Shown here piece by piece: positions 13,230 through 36,230 of a stretch of DNA of 64,000 nt. The DNA comes from Branchiostoma lanceolatum (lineage: Eukaryota; Chordata; Leptocardii; Amphioxiformes; Branchiostomatidae). The notes under the pieces were generated by a model. The model was not told the origin of the DNA. It searched no databases and saw only the letters and a list, made by a program, of their open reading frames with translations. The number at the start of each line of letters is the position of its first letter. Within the stretch, counting starts at the first letter, position 1. The stretch lies in contig NC_089737.1 of assembly GCF_035083965.1 (NCBI RefSeq), forward strand, positions 13,567,029-13,631,028. Direction: 5' to 3'. Position numbers and translations under genes: made by a program.

Positions 13230-13442
13230 GAGAGCAAGAATCACAGACTTTCACAAAATAATTTTCGCGGGAAATCACCGAGGGTCAAAAGTCAGAGGTT
13301 ATCTATGTTTAGCGCGGTGCTTCCTGGGAAAATTTCAACCCAAAATGGCGTCCAAATGACCGAATTTTTGTCCGTCCGGATTTTTGTGCGGATATTCAGC
13401 TAAACTGTCGGTCGCACGGCTCATCTAGAAGATTATAAAAGG
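13230..13442. promoter_or_regulatory. Probable bidirectional promoter of SSBP1 and PRDM4
   Basis: The SSBP1 start codon (13179, minus) and a probable noncoding PRDM4 first exon lie head to head. That exon would end at 13441, just before the donor GTATGT. The interval contains AAAATGGCGTCC, close to the YY1-type AARATGGCGGC initiator motif. No TATA box is obvious. Transcription starts are not known; the shared promoter is inferred from spacing. Confidence 0.5.
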
Positions 13443-13994
13443 TATGTGACCTTAACTTGATCGTTCTCTAGTATTGGTGTAAGTTTGGTGAGGTTTTGGT
13501 CTTATTTTGAGTGTTTGGTGGCTCTAGAGGAGTTGCACCTGTCTGAAATGATTTCCATATTTTTCACAAGCCATTATGACATGTCGGTAATAAATATGTT
13601 TGTCTTGATTTCTATGTCGTTTCACCTAATCTACTTCCCATAAATGGATCATATGCGTTGGATAATTTGTATGCTATTCATGTCACTGGTGTCTACTAGT
13701 AATTTCTTTTTAAAGTATGCAAACAAAGGTTTCCTTTGTCAAGCAGATCGATGGATATCTGGGAAATCAAATATATGAGGTTAGGGAAATGAAAGTGTAT
13801 AAATATATACACATAACGTCACAGATATTATTGATATGCAGATGTCGGCATACGTATATGTATGATAGGTATTTTTACCCGCAAAGTTCATGTGTTTAAA
13901 CAAATATGTATGGCATGTCATGCATCTAAATTTTGCTTCTGATTGTTTTGTTTGTGTTTTGTGAAGTATGATTTTTGGTTTGTCTGTCTGTATG

Positions 13995-14020
13995 TGTGTG
14001 TGTGTGTGTGTGTTTTTTTA

Positions 14021-14058
<38 letters not shown>
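13995..14058. repeat. (TG)n microsatellite
   Basis: Two runs of TG dinucleotides interrupted by TTTTTTTATT. It lies in the PRDM4 5' intron. Frames across it are low-complexity artefacts. Confidence 0.95.
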
Positions 14059-14061
<3 letters not shown>

Positions 14062-14189
14062 TTCTACAATTCTGAACATTCATGATGCAGTCATTTCAGA
14101 AGTGCTATTTTCAGGTCTGTGGGGTGGTCATAGGGACTGGAACTTGTGGAAGGGTTGCAAAGTCTGCCATCTAACGTTATCTGCATATC

Positions 14190-14700
14190 TGCATCTACAT
14201 AGTTGTTGCCCCCAAATAACCCCTTCAGGGGCATAGTAGGGGGGGAGTTGAGGTCCCGGGCTAAGGCGGGCAGGCCTCCAGCCTGGCACGGAACGACTCA
14301 ACGATGGGAGCCGATGCAACCGTGCCAGGCAGGGTGTTCCACTGAGGGATGGTACGGGGAAAGAAAGAGTGTTCATATGTGTCGGTTCTAGCGTGGATGG
14401 TGTGAAACTTGAGGTCGTGGCTCCCTCGGGTGCGCCCCTGGGCTGGTTTCAGCAAACTGTAAGTGTCTATATTAATATGGTTATTAACAAGTTTGTAGAA
14501 GAAGGTGAGGCGGGCGTTCCTCCTCCTTTCAGAGAGAAGGGGCCACTGCAGGTCGTTGAGCATTTGTGTCACGCTGCTTAGGTCCGCCGGTAGTCATTAA
14601 GGGTCACGCGCGGGCGGCCCTGCGCTGGACGGCCTCCACCGCCTGTATTCCTTTGGTGGTGTACGGGTCCCAGACGATGGCACTATATTCCAAGTGACAC
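14190..14700 (-). mobile_element. 3' fragment of a non-LTR retrotransposon (LINE) reverse transcriptase ORF
   Basis: On the minus strand the frame reads LEYSAIVWDPYTTKGIQAVE, then AVQRRAARA, then after a frame change RRRNARLTFFYKLVNNHINI and FFPRTIPQWNTLP. This is the characteristic C-terminal end of CR1/Jockey-like LINE reverse transcriptases. It is interrupted by a stop or frameshift near 14595, so it is a dead fragment. It sits in the PRDM4 5' intron. Confidence 0.8.
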
Positions 14701-14843
14701 CATATTTGTATGTACCTGTGTTTTTTTGTTTCCTGATTGTATTCTCAATGTTTGTGCCCAGGTAAAATAAATAAAATTGAAATTGATCTCTGAATGTCTA
14801 ATGTTTTTGTTTATAGTCAGAGTGTTGACACAAGCGATGCACC

Positions 14844-17800
14844 ATGAATGACTCCCTGTCCACCATCAACCTGGACCATCTGGGCAACTCTGCCAGCAAC
14901 GTCATCGGCAGCAGTCATGTGACCCTTCCCACAATTCCACAGGCTCCATCTGGCACAGGTCAGTGATCTAAATCTACATCTACATTTTATTTGTATTATT
15001 TTAATGTATTGTTTTGTTGACACCATACTAGTACTTATCCATTAATATTTCTTGAACAGACACATACAGATACATACCACCCTAGCCCTATCTGCTTGGA
15101 GATTCATGTCAAAAGTAATTATTGAATTGGCAGAAAGACAAGTAATAAAGCAATCTGTTAAAACCTCAGGTTGAGGAAGAAGCATGCGGCTTTTTCATTT
15201 AAGCAAGTAGGGTAATGCGGCTTCGCTATGGCTCACATATTCTAGCCAAGCACATAAACCGGGTCACCCCTACTCTTCTTGACGTGCCAACATTTGATGT
15301 TTGAGACTCAATGTGCCTGAATCGTGCCTCGTAACACAGGGCCATCAGCTTTACATCACCATCCAAAATAAATTTCTCCACTCTCTCCTTCAGGAATTCC
15401 TGTGTCTATAGCCAACATCCCTGTGACCCTGAGTTCAGGACTGACCACCACTATATGTTGTTGAAATAATTCTGTAGTAGAGTAGTTATACATTGTACAT
15501 AGGAAGTGCATATTCCTGGTGTCAAGAAGTTGCAGAAAAAAATATTTCAAGATTTACCATACAAATGTAATATTTCTTTTCTCTCTCCTTCAGGGATCCC
15601 TGTGTCCATAGCCAACATCCCAGTGACCCTGAGTTCAGGACTGACCACCACCATCCCCATGCTGTTTCCCCTGGAGAGGCCAATGGTCAACAACCTGACC
15701 GGTGTCCAGAACGCACAGATGGGGCTGGACAAGAGCCTGACACTGGACCTCACTTCACTTCGGCAAATGTCCTCTGGTTAGTATAACATTTTCTTCATTG
15801 ATGGCAGCCCGCCAGATGCCTCTGTCCTTTAGGTTAAAGATTGTGTAAGTTGATGACGATGATGAGAATGATTATAGAAAGATCACACAAGGTTCAGGAC
15901 TATCCTGGTATCCAACCATATTATAGCTGCCATTCATATCTTACATGGTGAGAACAAAAGATACACTCCAAGCAGAGGTTATTATTAGGCTCCGGGTAGT
16001 TTTCGACGTATTCTTAGACGTTTTAGTCAGGTTTTCCATTTGGTCATAAAGACAACATGACAAAATAGAAAGCCCTACAAAAACACCAAATAAAACATCC
16101 AAAACTTGCCGGAGCCTAACACGAAAAAGGGAAAAATCTTGTGTGTGTTTTTTTCAGGATGATATGAAGTATGAAAAGTTTTTTTTTTATTTTTTGTTCC
16201 AGGAACTCTCCAGTTACCAGTCGTGTCAGAGATACCTTCATCATCACTGCTGTCCTCGGTTAACCCCTCGGACTTGCTGACGACCAGTCTCACTCTCATC
16301 GCTGCGACGACCACACTAACAACGAGCACAGCTGCACTCCCTCCCATCAACACTAATGTTATCAACCAACAAAACATCCTTCAGGTTTGTATCACAGGAA
16401 ATATATTTGGAAATATAAACATTAACCACTCTGACAACAAATAGCCTGATTACCAGCCTCCGTTGTGGTTAGCAAGCGACAAGAATTGAGCCAGCGGTCA
16501 CTACAGAGACTGGTTACTGTAATAAGTCAGGCTAGACAAGTATTGCAGCTCTTCTTCCCATCAACACTACTAGTAATGTTGTCAAACAGAAAAACAGCCT
16601 TCAGGTTGGTAGCACAAAACTAATCTCTCAAATACTGTGCCAACATTTCAACATACAACAAAATTGTCCTACTTCACTCCTGGCTTTATACATTTATTTC
16701 AGGCAAGAAACAGTTACAGCTTTCAATGAAAATTTGGGAGATATACAAAGATGTTATTAGTACTTCATAAAATGAAGCTTTAACCCAAGTACTACCAAGT
16801 TATCAGTAAACCAGGGCAAGTTTGGTACTGTATGTCATAGGGCAGTAAGGGTTAAACATAGTTTACCTTGCTTCTAAAATTACAGTAGCTAAACTTTAAC
16901 TCATAGTATAACTATTGGCATTGACACTGAATATGTTTGAATTTTTCCTCAGGGAGGGAACACATCTACAGTGAATGTGACCACAGTTCCGATGTCGAGT
17001 ATCTCTGTCTTCCCGAACACTTCCAACCTGACGGTCACAACATGTAACGTACTGGAGTCTCTCCTCCAGCCAACCATTCAGAACCACGTGCCAGTAGGAA
17101 GCGGGGAACGCTCGCTAGAAGCCGTCGCCAGGCAGTTAGAAGAGGAACTGAATGAACCAATCAAAACAGACTTCTGTAAGCAGTGTACATGTATATGTCA
17201 GGGAAGAGATTAAAATCTGGCAGAATCGAGATTGGAGTCGATTTGCGAGATCCCTTAAAAGACTGTAAGAATTTTTTAGCTTTGATTCATGTGACTTTAG
17301 ATCTATGAGCAGACTTGAAGGTTAGAATGTATAAATAGTGCACCACCCTAACGCATTCCTAACACCCTGATCACAGTCTCAGTCAACGTTAACAGGATCT
17401 TTACTGGTAGAATCAGCAATTCTGCCAGATTGAAATCTCTACCCTGATACATATAGAAAAAAATAGTAGTAAGTGTGCTGTGAGGCTCAGATATTTGAGT
17501 CTCAAAAAAAAAATCATTTCTTTCCTCTAGTTTTAAAAGAGTGACACACTTGCCAAAGTTATTTTTGTATCGGTTTTTATCAGTAAAAGTACATGTTATT
17601 GTCTTACATGTACATCTTGAAATTATACAATTTATTGATAGTACATTGCATGTATTTGAGGTAATTTGTTCACTAGATAAATCTAATATGCATTTTCCTT
17701 GTCTTACACGCAGGGTGTGTAACCTGTGAAAAAGCCTTCCCTACCGTGTGTAACCTCCATGGGGTACCTACCATGGTACAGGACACACCGATAGAGTCCC

Positions 17801-20800
17801 ACGCCAGGATGACCCTACCCAGGGACCTCGCACTCCAACCTTCTAACATCACGACGTCTGGAACAGGTAAAGTGGGCAACCTCAGACTGAGGACAAAGCA
17901 TCATGCTTTTTTGGATATTGGAATTTTCTTTTTACACAACCAGTAATGTCTCACCTGGTGACGTTTTAGCGTCTCTCAGACACCTTCCTCGGAGCTTTTG
18001 ACTGGAGTGCTTCATCTTGCTGCTATATGTAGCTGAAGTTGTGTAAAAAGAAAAATTATTTTTGGATCATGCTTTTTTGGTAGCTAGTAGTGCAATGCAG
18101 AACAGGTGCTGCATACCATACTAATTAACCTTCAGCATGCTAAGGTAGCCTTTTGGCACCAAGTTTGTATTGGTAATGGGGTTAGGCAACAGGGAGAAGG
18201 TTAAGAGACATACTATAGGTGTATACATATGTAGTATAGAAGTTTGACCTACTATGACTTGTAGCTGCATATATGTATGTAGTTAATGACATACACAAAA
18301 TTAATGTAGACTTAAAGAAAAAAGTTTGATTTTTTGGGTGAATTCTTAAGATTATTAGTTCAATCAATGATTGGTTCAAATCATTTTTCAGGAGTTTTTA
18401 CAAGAACAGCCATCCAAGCCAGAACCCAGTTTGGTCCTCTTCAGGGTAAAATTGTGAAGAAGTCAGATGTGGAATCTGAATCTGACTGGACTAATATGTG
18501 GGAAGTAAGTGACCTTTTCTTCTTTGAAGCCATCAATTTGAAAATCAGCTGTTTGCAAGGATAAAATGAGGGTCGATCAACAATAACACACCTCCAGAAA
18601 TATCACATTTGGCAAAACTAATATAAATATAGTAAACAAACTCAGTGAACAACACTATAAATTCAGTTATCTTCACAGGATAGGGGGAAAGGACTTGCAT
18701 GATATACAATACCGGTAGTACATTGTAATACAAGGGAAAACATACATTCAAGATGTTATCATAACCATGAAAATAAAACCACCACAAACACACGAAAATT
18801 TCTTGTATTTCATACGAAATGTTGGATGATGTCTGATCCATTTACATTCCAGATTTTCAGAGATGAGCGGTCAAGTCATTTCATTGACGCAAGAGATGAA
18901 AACGAAGCCAACTGGATGATGTTTGTAAAGCGAGCACGAACGTCATTGGAACAGAACCTGGTGGCACACCAGTGTGGAGGGGACATCTTCTTCACATCCA
19001 GTAAAGACATAGCAGAGGGGGAGGAACTTCTCATGTGGTTTGCGGGCAACTATGCAAAACTAACTGGTAAGATCTTGTTAGTTATGTAAAACAAGACTCA
19101 AGGGCAACTTCAATGTTATGGGTTACACTGGGACAGGATCTCTTCTTCACGTCCAGTAAGGACATCACAGAGGGGGAGGAACTTCTCATGTGGTTTGCGG
19201 GGAACTATGCAAAACTTACAGGTAAGAATGTGTGAAAGTAAAAGTCAGATTTTTTTTACTAAATGGTTATCACATAAAAAACTGGGTTGGGGGGATATCT
19301 TCTTCACATCAAATATGGACATCGCTGAGGGTGAGGAACCTCTCATTTGGTTCGCGGGCAACTATGCAAAACTGACAGGTAAGAATGCAAAGAGGGGATT
19401 ATGGTAAGGGTCAGAATGACTCAGAATCTAGAGGTCCTGAGTTTGGATCCTTAGCAGGCCCCAATGTTCTGCCCTTGTAAAAGGCACTTAACACTGATTT
19501 CATCACTTAACCAAAAATGAGTACTATAGCTAGCACACTAACCTTCCGTTAGGGAGGTCTTCTTTGATCGAACGTAAAACTGGAGGTCCCATGTTTGAGT
19601 AGGGGTCCCACCCAGAAGAGAAACGTATTTAGAATTTATTCATGATGCTTTATGTTGTCTTGTATATTTTATTAATATTCTTGTATACAAAGCAGAAAGT
19701 TAAGATAAAACACATTTCAGGTGTTGAACATGATACTTACTCTTTTTTATCATCCCGTAGGCGTTACAAGCAAGCCTGAGCAGTCGTACAAATGCTGTAG
19801 CTGTGATCGACAGTTTGCTGACCTCGGCGCGCTGGGTCGGCACACCAAGTACGCTCACCCCGACATGAGCGGTCGGAAGTGGAAGTGCGAACTGTGTGAG
19901 CGGGCGTTTACCTCCTCAAGCAAGCTTCAGGTAGTAAAGTTGTTTTTTTATTTCAATGTTTTGTTTTGTACTCAAATTTTTATTTAGAATATCCAACAAC
20001 AATGAAATATACATGTGAAGATAAAGGTAACTCAAAAACCAATGAAACAATTTTCAACTTTTCCCAGTCAACTAATCTAACAATTTATAACATAGTGTCC
20101 CTCACTTAACTAAATGTTGCTTATTTCATTGTTTATTCGTGTTTATTAAGACATTAAATTGTATAATCATACTTGCATTCAAAAACATGCAGGGTAGGCC
20201 AGAAACCATTATGTTTTTTCGTTGGCCTCACCCAAAACTTTAGAGTATGACAGTGCATTGTAGTAAAGGTATACTCAAGTAAAATCAAGTACTGAAAGAC
20301 TTTACTTGTAACAAATAGATTTTGTGTCTAGTCTGAAACAGAAAGATGCTTACTGGTAGTACAAGTACCCTCTCTTTTTGTTTGAATAGTACAGAACTGT
20401 ATGTTATGATGCATATTGACTTATGTATGATTTTTTTCTCTCCTTCACAGGTGCATATAATGGTGCACACAAAACTGAAGCCACACAAATGTAACTACTG
20501 TGAGAAAACCTTTACAGACCCCAGCAACTTGAGAACACATCTCACCATACATACAGGTAAGACAAGTCTTAAACTTGAAATAAACCCAGAGTAAATAAAT
20601 TTTTTGTATGCTGAAAGGTTTGCGTTTATATCTAAACTTTGAGCATCATGTTCAATGTAATGAAAACTTCTGTACAGTATATCATTAACAAAATCCTTTA
20701 TACACAACAAAGTGTTTATACCAACCGTTTGTCACCTTCTTCAGGACTAGGTATAATTTTTATTTTTTTTATTTTCAACTTTAATTCAGGCACCTGGCCC

Positions 20801-22475
20801 ATATCATACAACAAACAAATGAGAAAGACATAAAAAATACAATACAATATAACTAACTTATACTATCTTTTAAAAACAATGTTGACATAATGACTCCAGA
20901 ATGTGCTGTAGTAGAATGACTCGGAATGAACAAGTGTCTGTATGACAATATTCTCAGAACAAAGCAAACGGGAGACAAAAGAGTGTGATAGTTTTCGAAG
21001 TCGGGCATCAAAAGACTTGATAAACACGTGGATGTGTACAAAGAACTTTCAAATTGTTATCCTATGGCTTACCAACACGATGAAACTATTTACACACTCT
21101 GTTTCTACCACAGGTGTGAAGAAGCATGCGTGTTCTGTCTGTAACAAGACATTCCGACAGAAGGCCCACCTGCTGTCCCACATGGTCACACACACCGGCG
21201 AGAAGAAGGTATGTCTGAGAACATAACGTTAACGTACCACAGGGCTTTCTCCAGCTTTATATTTTTATCCGTCCCAATCACTGTTTGGAAGCCAACTTTC
21301 TTTGTTAAATCTGTCATTTGAGGCAATTCGTGCCAATTTTCTTTGTGAAACCTGTCATTTTAAGCAATTTCATATCATGATGTTGAGTTTTTTGTATGGA
21401 CGGGGTGACATTTTTCTGTCCCGATAAGCAAATTTCTGTCCCAGGATGGAAAGACAAGTTTTAAAGACAACCCTGCCTTACTATAGTTCAAATTTTACCA
21501 ATTTCTGTTGTCCGACATACCCCCATTCCACTATGGCAACAACCTAGCTTGCGGTGACCTAAAATCTTACAGATCTCTCAACGAATTTTATAGACAAAAA
21601 CAAATCTGTTTACTTTTTGTCTGTTTTGTTGTCTTTTCAGTCATACTTTTACATTTCAATTATGAAATCAAGGGTTACACAAATCCATTTTAGGTGGCAG
21701 CAAGACCACACCGCGATCACAGAGACACTGTCTAATGGAATCAGGGGCCTTAATGTTCGTCAGGTTTGCATTTAATGTAAATGAGCAAGGAATGTAAGAC
21801 ACGATCAACGATGTCATAACTAAAGGCTGTTTTGTCTTCTCTTATTAGATGAAGTGCCAGTTTTGCGACAAAATGTTCTCGCGCCAGTCCGACGTCAAAC
21901 AGCACATGTACATGCACACGAGAGACCGCGAGGTCAAGTGCACGGAATGCGGGAAGATCTTCTGGCGACTGCAGCACCTGAAGAAGCACATGAAGTCCCA
22001 CACAGGGGAACGGAACTTTCCCTGCGACCGTTGCAGTAAAGCCTTCTTCACAAAATATCATCTGAACAGGCACAAGAAAGCGTGCAAAGGACGGGGCTCA
22101 TCACAGAATACGGATGTCGTCCGCGTTGTTATATCCGAGATGCCCCCAAACAATGGGGAACCGACACAAAACATTGCTAAGACCTCGAAGAAACAGCAAA
22201 GGAGACAAAACACAAAGACTCGGGCTTCATCGCTGCAGTTTCCTACTGATCTGTTAGGGGGCGCTGAAAGAAATACTCTCCTTGATCAAGGTGGCGTCCA
22301 ATTGGTAGATAGCAATGATTTGATATGCAACGGAAACAACAACGGTGGTATTGTTATGCCTGTCCCTATTGTACCCAACATAGTGAACACAACCGGTGGA
22401 CTCATGCCCCAGGTCATCATACAGGGTCAACAGGTCACACCGGTGTCAGAGGTCGAAGTTCAACAACAAAGATAG
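14844..22475 (+). CDS. PRDM4: PR/SET domain zinc finger protein 4
   Basis: Eleven coding exons: 14844-14958, 15594-15776, 16203-16384, 16953-17175, 17714-17866, 18392-18504, 18853-19066, 19761-19930, 20451-20556, 21114-21208, 21849-22475. They encode 726 residues with consistent phases; human PRDM4 has 801. The N-terminus ([29 protein letters not shown]) resembles human PRDM4. It is followed by the PRDM4-type zinc knuckle [17 protein letters not shown], then [16 protein letters not shown], then the PR/SET domain ([48 protein letters not shown]). Seven C2H2-type fingers follow; the last ([21 protein letters not shown]) is C2HC, as in the human protein. It is a nuclear transcriptional regulator. 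ATG 14844 is chosen because a 5'UTR acceptor lies at 14816 and the following peptide matches the family. Confidence 0.95.
15394..15455 (+). pseudogene. Partial copy of PRDM4 exon 3 with its acceptor
   Basis: CTCTCTCCTTCAG followed by about 60 bases nearly identical to the start of the true exon at 15594. It encodes [20 protein letters not shown], then breaks into an unrelated stop. No donor follows. It lies 200 bases upstream of the real exon. Confidence 0.85.
15965..16116. mobile_element. MITE-like element of the 'CTCCAAGCAGAGG' family
   Basis: Begins CTCCAAGCAGAGGTTATTAT. Inner inverted segments are TAGGCTCCGG and CCGGAGCCTA; the mid part TTGTCATGTTGTC-like and GGGCTTTCTA-like segments resemble those in 30944-31317. 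PRDM4 intron 3. Ends are approximate. Confidence 0.5.
16444..16534. mobile_element. Small element with GCCTGATTACCAG inverted ends
   Basis: The left end GCCTGATTACCAG and the right end CTGGTTACTGTAATAAGTCAGGC are imperfect inverted repeats around a roughly 60-base interior. Related interior words (AATTGAGCCAG, TAGCAAGCGA) also occur in 49930-50035, so the two probably belong to one family. Confidence 0.45.
16545..16604 (+). pseudogene. Partial copy of PRDM4 exon 4 with its donor
   Basis: Encodes [20 protein letters not shown] and then GTTGGT, paralleling the true exon end [18 protein letters not shown] and GTTTGT at 16384. The copy keeps a donor and has a chance AG at 16548. As an exon it would be 56 bases and shift the frame, so a functional cassette is unlikely. 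Confidence 0.8.
19130..19221 (+). pseudogene. Partial copy 1 of the PRDM4 PR/SET exon end
   Basis: About 90 bases repeat the end of exon 18853-19066. They encode [19 protein letters not shown] then AGNYAKLTG, followed by a consensus donor GTAAGA. GGGACAG just upstream could act as a weak acceptor. The frame is intact over the copied part. Confidence 0.85.
19282..19378 (+). pseudogene. Partial copy 2 of the PRDM4 PR/SET exon end
   Basis: Encodes [20 protein letters not shown] then [10 protein letters not shown], followed by GTAAGA. It has more substitutions than copy 1 and no AG directly upstream. The open frame is kept across the copied part. Confidence 0.85.
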
Positions 22476-23760
22476 TAATGGATACCAATAACTTGAAAGG
22501 AAATTTTTTTATTTGAATTTGTAGCAGGAAGAACTTGATTGCTCTCCCCCGACCCTTTTACTCAAATAGACTTGATGTACTTAGAATTCAAAGGTCAACA
22601 ATTTTGCATAAAATGTGTCAAAGCTGAAAAAAGGTGGACATACTAACTTTTGTGAATGTTGGAGTGGAAATTAATGTATGCTTGGTCAACAAAAACAATT
22701 ACCTTGAGCTCAAAATAGCTCTGCATTTTATTTTTGCATGCAACTACAAGGTTTGTGTTCAGACTCAGAATTGACATATATTTATATGTCAGTGTGAAAG
22801 TTATTCTTAAAATTTGTATTATAAGAAATGTAAGAATAAGATACCACAGTGAAGTTTCTGGTCAATTCTTGACCCAAAGGTCAAAAAGGCTACAAGTTAA
22901 AGTTCAATTGATATTTATTTTATAAATGGAGACTTGAATAAGTCATGTAAATGAAAGTGAAAAAATCACTTGTTTCAGTTATCAATACTACTGTACAATT
23001 ATGTATGTTTAACTAGTATCATGTAGCATTTTATTTTTGTGGTCATTCATACGAAGTTGTCTTAGTATAATATTGCCTTGGAGATTCAGTGAACTGAAGT
23101 ATTTTGAGCTTTTGCATGACAGAAATATTTTGGGAAAAATGAAATTGTTAAAAAAGTAGCTATGAAGGGTCAACTTTTTAACCATTTTTGTTTTGCAGGA
23201 ATTTACCGAAATTGTGCATTGTTTTTACAAAAGGGCTAGATGATAAAGGATCTAGCCTTATACAGATATATCAATTGATAACATTGTATTGGTAGTAATG
23301 ATTGAATTTTGTGTGATTTCTTGGCTCAAATTGTAGCCTGATGAAATGTATTTATGACTTGAAAGCAACTTTTTGTGAATATCAATTATATTCACATAGG
23401 TAATGTATATGATGTATGTTTTGTAGAATTTTATTTTGTGAATAAACATTAAAAACTACTCTTCATGTTTCTCTGGTCAACTGTATAATTATATTTAGAT
23501 CACTGTTTTCAGCTATTTTTAATGTTGTAAAGTTGTACTATACAATACGATTCACATGTTCTATACTTAATATCTATTGTGCTAGAAATCTGCTTGGAGA
23601 AGAAAAGTTGTAAAAAAGTGTACTACTGAAAAGACTAACAATGTACTAAAAAGCGGCAAAAACAAGCATAGAAATATTGAAACGTACGTGAATTCTTACA
23701 ACTGCCTGAAGCAGATGAGCAGTAAAAACGGTGCACAGCTAAAAGGATGTATTAAATGTT
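22476..23760. other. PRDM4 3'UTR and downstream AT-rich sequence
   Basis: No exon is supportable. It probably contains the PRDM4 3'UTR up to the AATAAA at 23441. Short frames here are random AT-rich readings. Confidence 0.6.
23441..23446 (+). terminator. Candidate PRDM4 polyadenylation signal AATAAA
   Basis: Canonical hexamer 966 bases after the PRDM4 stop, followed by an A/T-rich stretch. No competing plus-strand AATAAA was noticed between the stop and this site. Confidence 0.5.
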
Positions 23761-23789
23761 GTCAAAATAGGCATACAACACTCGAGCTG

Positions 23790-24250
23790 AATCGGCTCCT
23801 TAAGTCTGCTTGGAGAAGACGAAGCTTAAAAAGGGTGCACTTATCAAAACACTGAGCCGGCTCCTTACGTCTGCTTGGAGAAGACGAAGCTTGAAAAGGG
23901 TGCACTTATTAAAACACTGAGCCGGCTCCTTACGCCTGCTTCGAGAAGACGAAGCTTGAAAAGGGTGCACTTATTAAAACACTAAGCCGGCTCCTTACGT
24001 CTGCTTGGAGAAGACGAAGCTTAAAAAGGGTGCACTTATTAAAACACTGAGCCGGCTCCTTACGTCTGCTTGGAGAAGACGAAGCTTAAAAAGGGTGCAT
24101 TTTTAAGAAGACGGATTAACTACTTAGAAAACACTGAGCCGGATCTCTACATTTGCTTGGAGAAGACGGAGCTTTTAAACGGTGCACTGCCAAAAAGACG
24201 TACTTATTACTACAAAAACACGCGGTGCCGGATCCTCATATCTGCTTGGA
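23790..24250. repeat. 65-bp minisatellite upstream of CMAS copy A
   Basis: The word CTGCTTGGAGAAGACGAAGC recurs at 23806, 23871, 23936 (one change), 24001 and 24066, exactly 65 bases apart. Diverged longer units follow to about 24250, and a degenerate one lies near 23590. The array ends about 210 bases before the CMAS-A start codon. Confidence 0.9.
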
Positions 24251-24462
24251 GATCTGTAGAGACACCGTCAGTGTCTGTTTGCAAATAAGGATGCGCCCAC
24301 CTGTGACATGGTGTCAGCTGCTATGACGTCACGTATGACCCGCCCTCCATTGTTGTACCGGCACCTCTGCGCATGACAAGACACGTTGCCCTCCCATCTC
24401 TACTACCTGCCCACACCTACACGGATTGTTTTTGTCTATCCGGTTTTTCCAGGTCATTGTAG

Positions 24463-35238
<10,776 letters not shown>

Positions 35239-35268
<30 letters not shown>

Positions 35269-36230
35269 ACAATTCAGTCACGATTTTCTGAAGGCAGTCT
35301 CTGAGGCAATATTATCTCAAACACCATCAAGCGACTTTTTCTAAAGCTGTAATCCTTATTGTTTATGGCAGAGAGGCCTGAATATCTGACACGAATGGAA
35401 AGATTCAAATCACTTTGAACAATTCAGTCACGATTTTAGTTTTGAATCACCAATCCCACACGTCATTTAGCGACAATTCCCTGTGGTACAGTCGTTACTG
35501 TTCACTGACAGCCTAGGCATTTGAGTGTTTAAAGATTCGAATCGCTTTAAGTAATTCAGACACCGATCTTAATACACCATCAAGCGACTTTTTCTTAAGC
35601 TGTAATCCTTATTGTTTATGACAGAGAAGCCTGAATATCTGACACAAATTGAAAGATTCAAATCACTTTGAACAATTCAGTCACGAAGTTCTAAAGACAA
35701 TCTCTGTCGCCGATCTTATTCACCATCAAGTGACTTATTCTTTAACTTATTTTTAAACTAGCCTAAATATCTGACACAAATTGAAAGATTAAATCACTTC
35801 GAACGATCTATTAACGATTTTTAAAGGCAATCTTTGTCACCAATCTTGTACATCATCAAGCGAGTTTTCCCTAAAATGTACTTCATATTAGTAGGGAAGC
35901 AAATTCAAAGATTCAAATCAACAATTTCATCGACATTAGTACAATTTTTTCATAGGTCACAAATCTTAAATGTCTTCTATGAAAAATTCCTTAAACTATA
36001 GTCCGTGACGGCCAATCTAAGCATCTGACACAAACTGAAAGATTCAAATTACTTGTTACCATTCGGTTATGATTTTCAAACGGCAACCGTGATTTTTATC
36101 AAAAATCACAAATCTTACACACCATCTAGCGACTTTTTCTTGAACTGCAATCCTTACTGTTGGCGGTGAAGCTAGGCATCTGCCACTGATTGAAAATTTC
36201 TAAGCACTTTGAACTACTCATTGACCTAAT
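35239..36230. repeat. ~130-bp tandem repeat beginning in the last CMAS-A codons
   Basis: The word GAAAGATTCAAATCACTTTG encodes ERFKSL up to the stop. It recurs, increasingly diverged, near 35398, 35531, 35650, 35783, 35907, 36040 and 36190. Units also share ACCATCAAGCGACTTTTTCT and GTAATCCTTATTGTTTATG. The array fills the presumed 3'UTR of the isoform ending at 35268. AATAAA is at 36401. Confidence 0.85.

Noticed and set aside
21849-22475. A separate 208-residue zinc finger gene starting at ATG 21849
   Set aside because: The ATG directly follows an AG acceptor, and the phase-0 join from 21208 continues the finger array and TGEK-type linker of PRDM4. It is the last exon.
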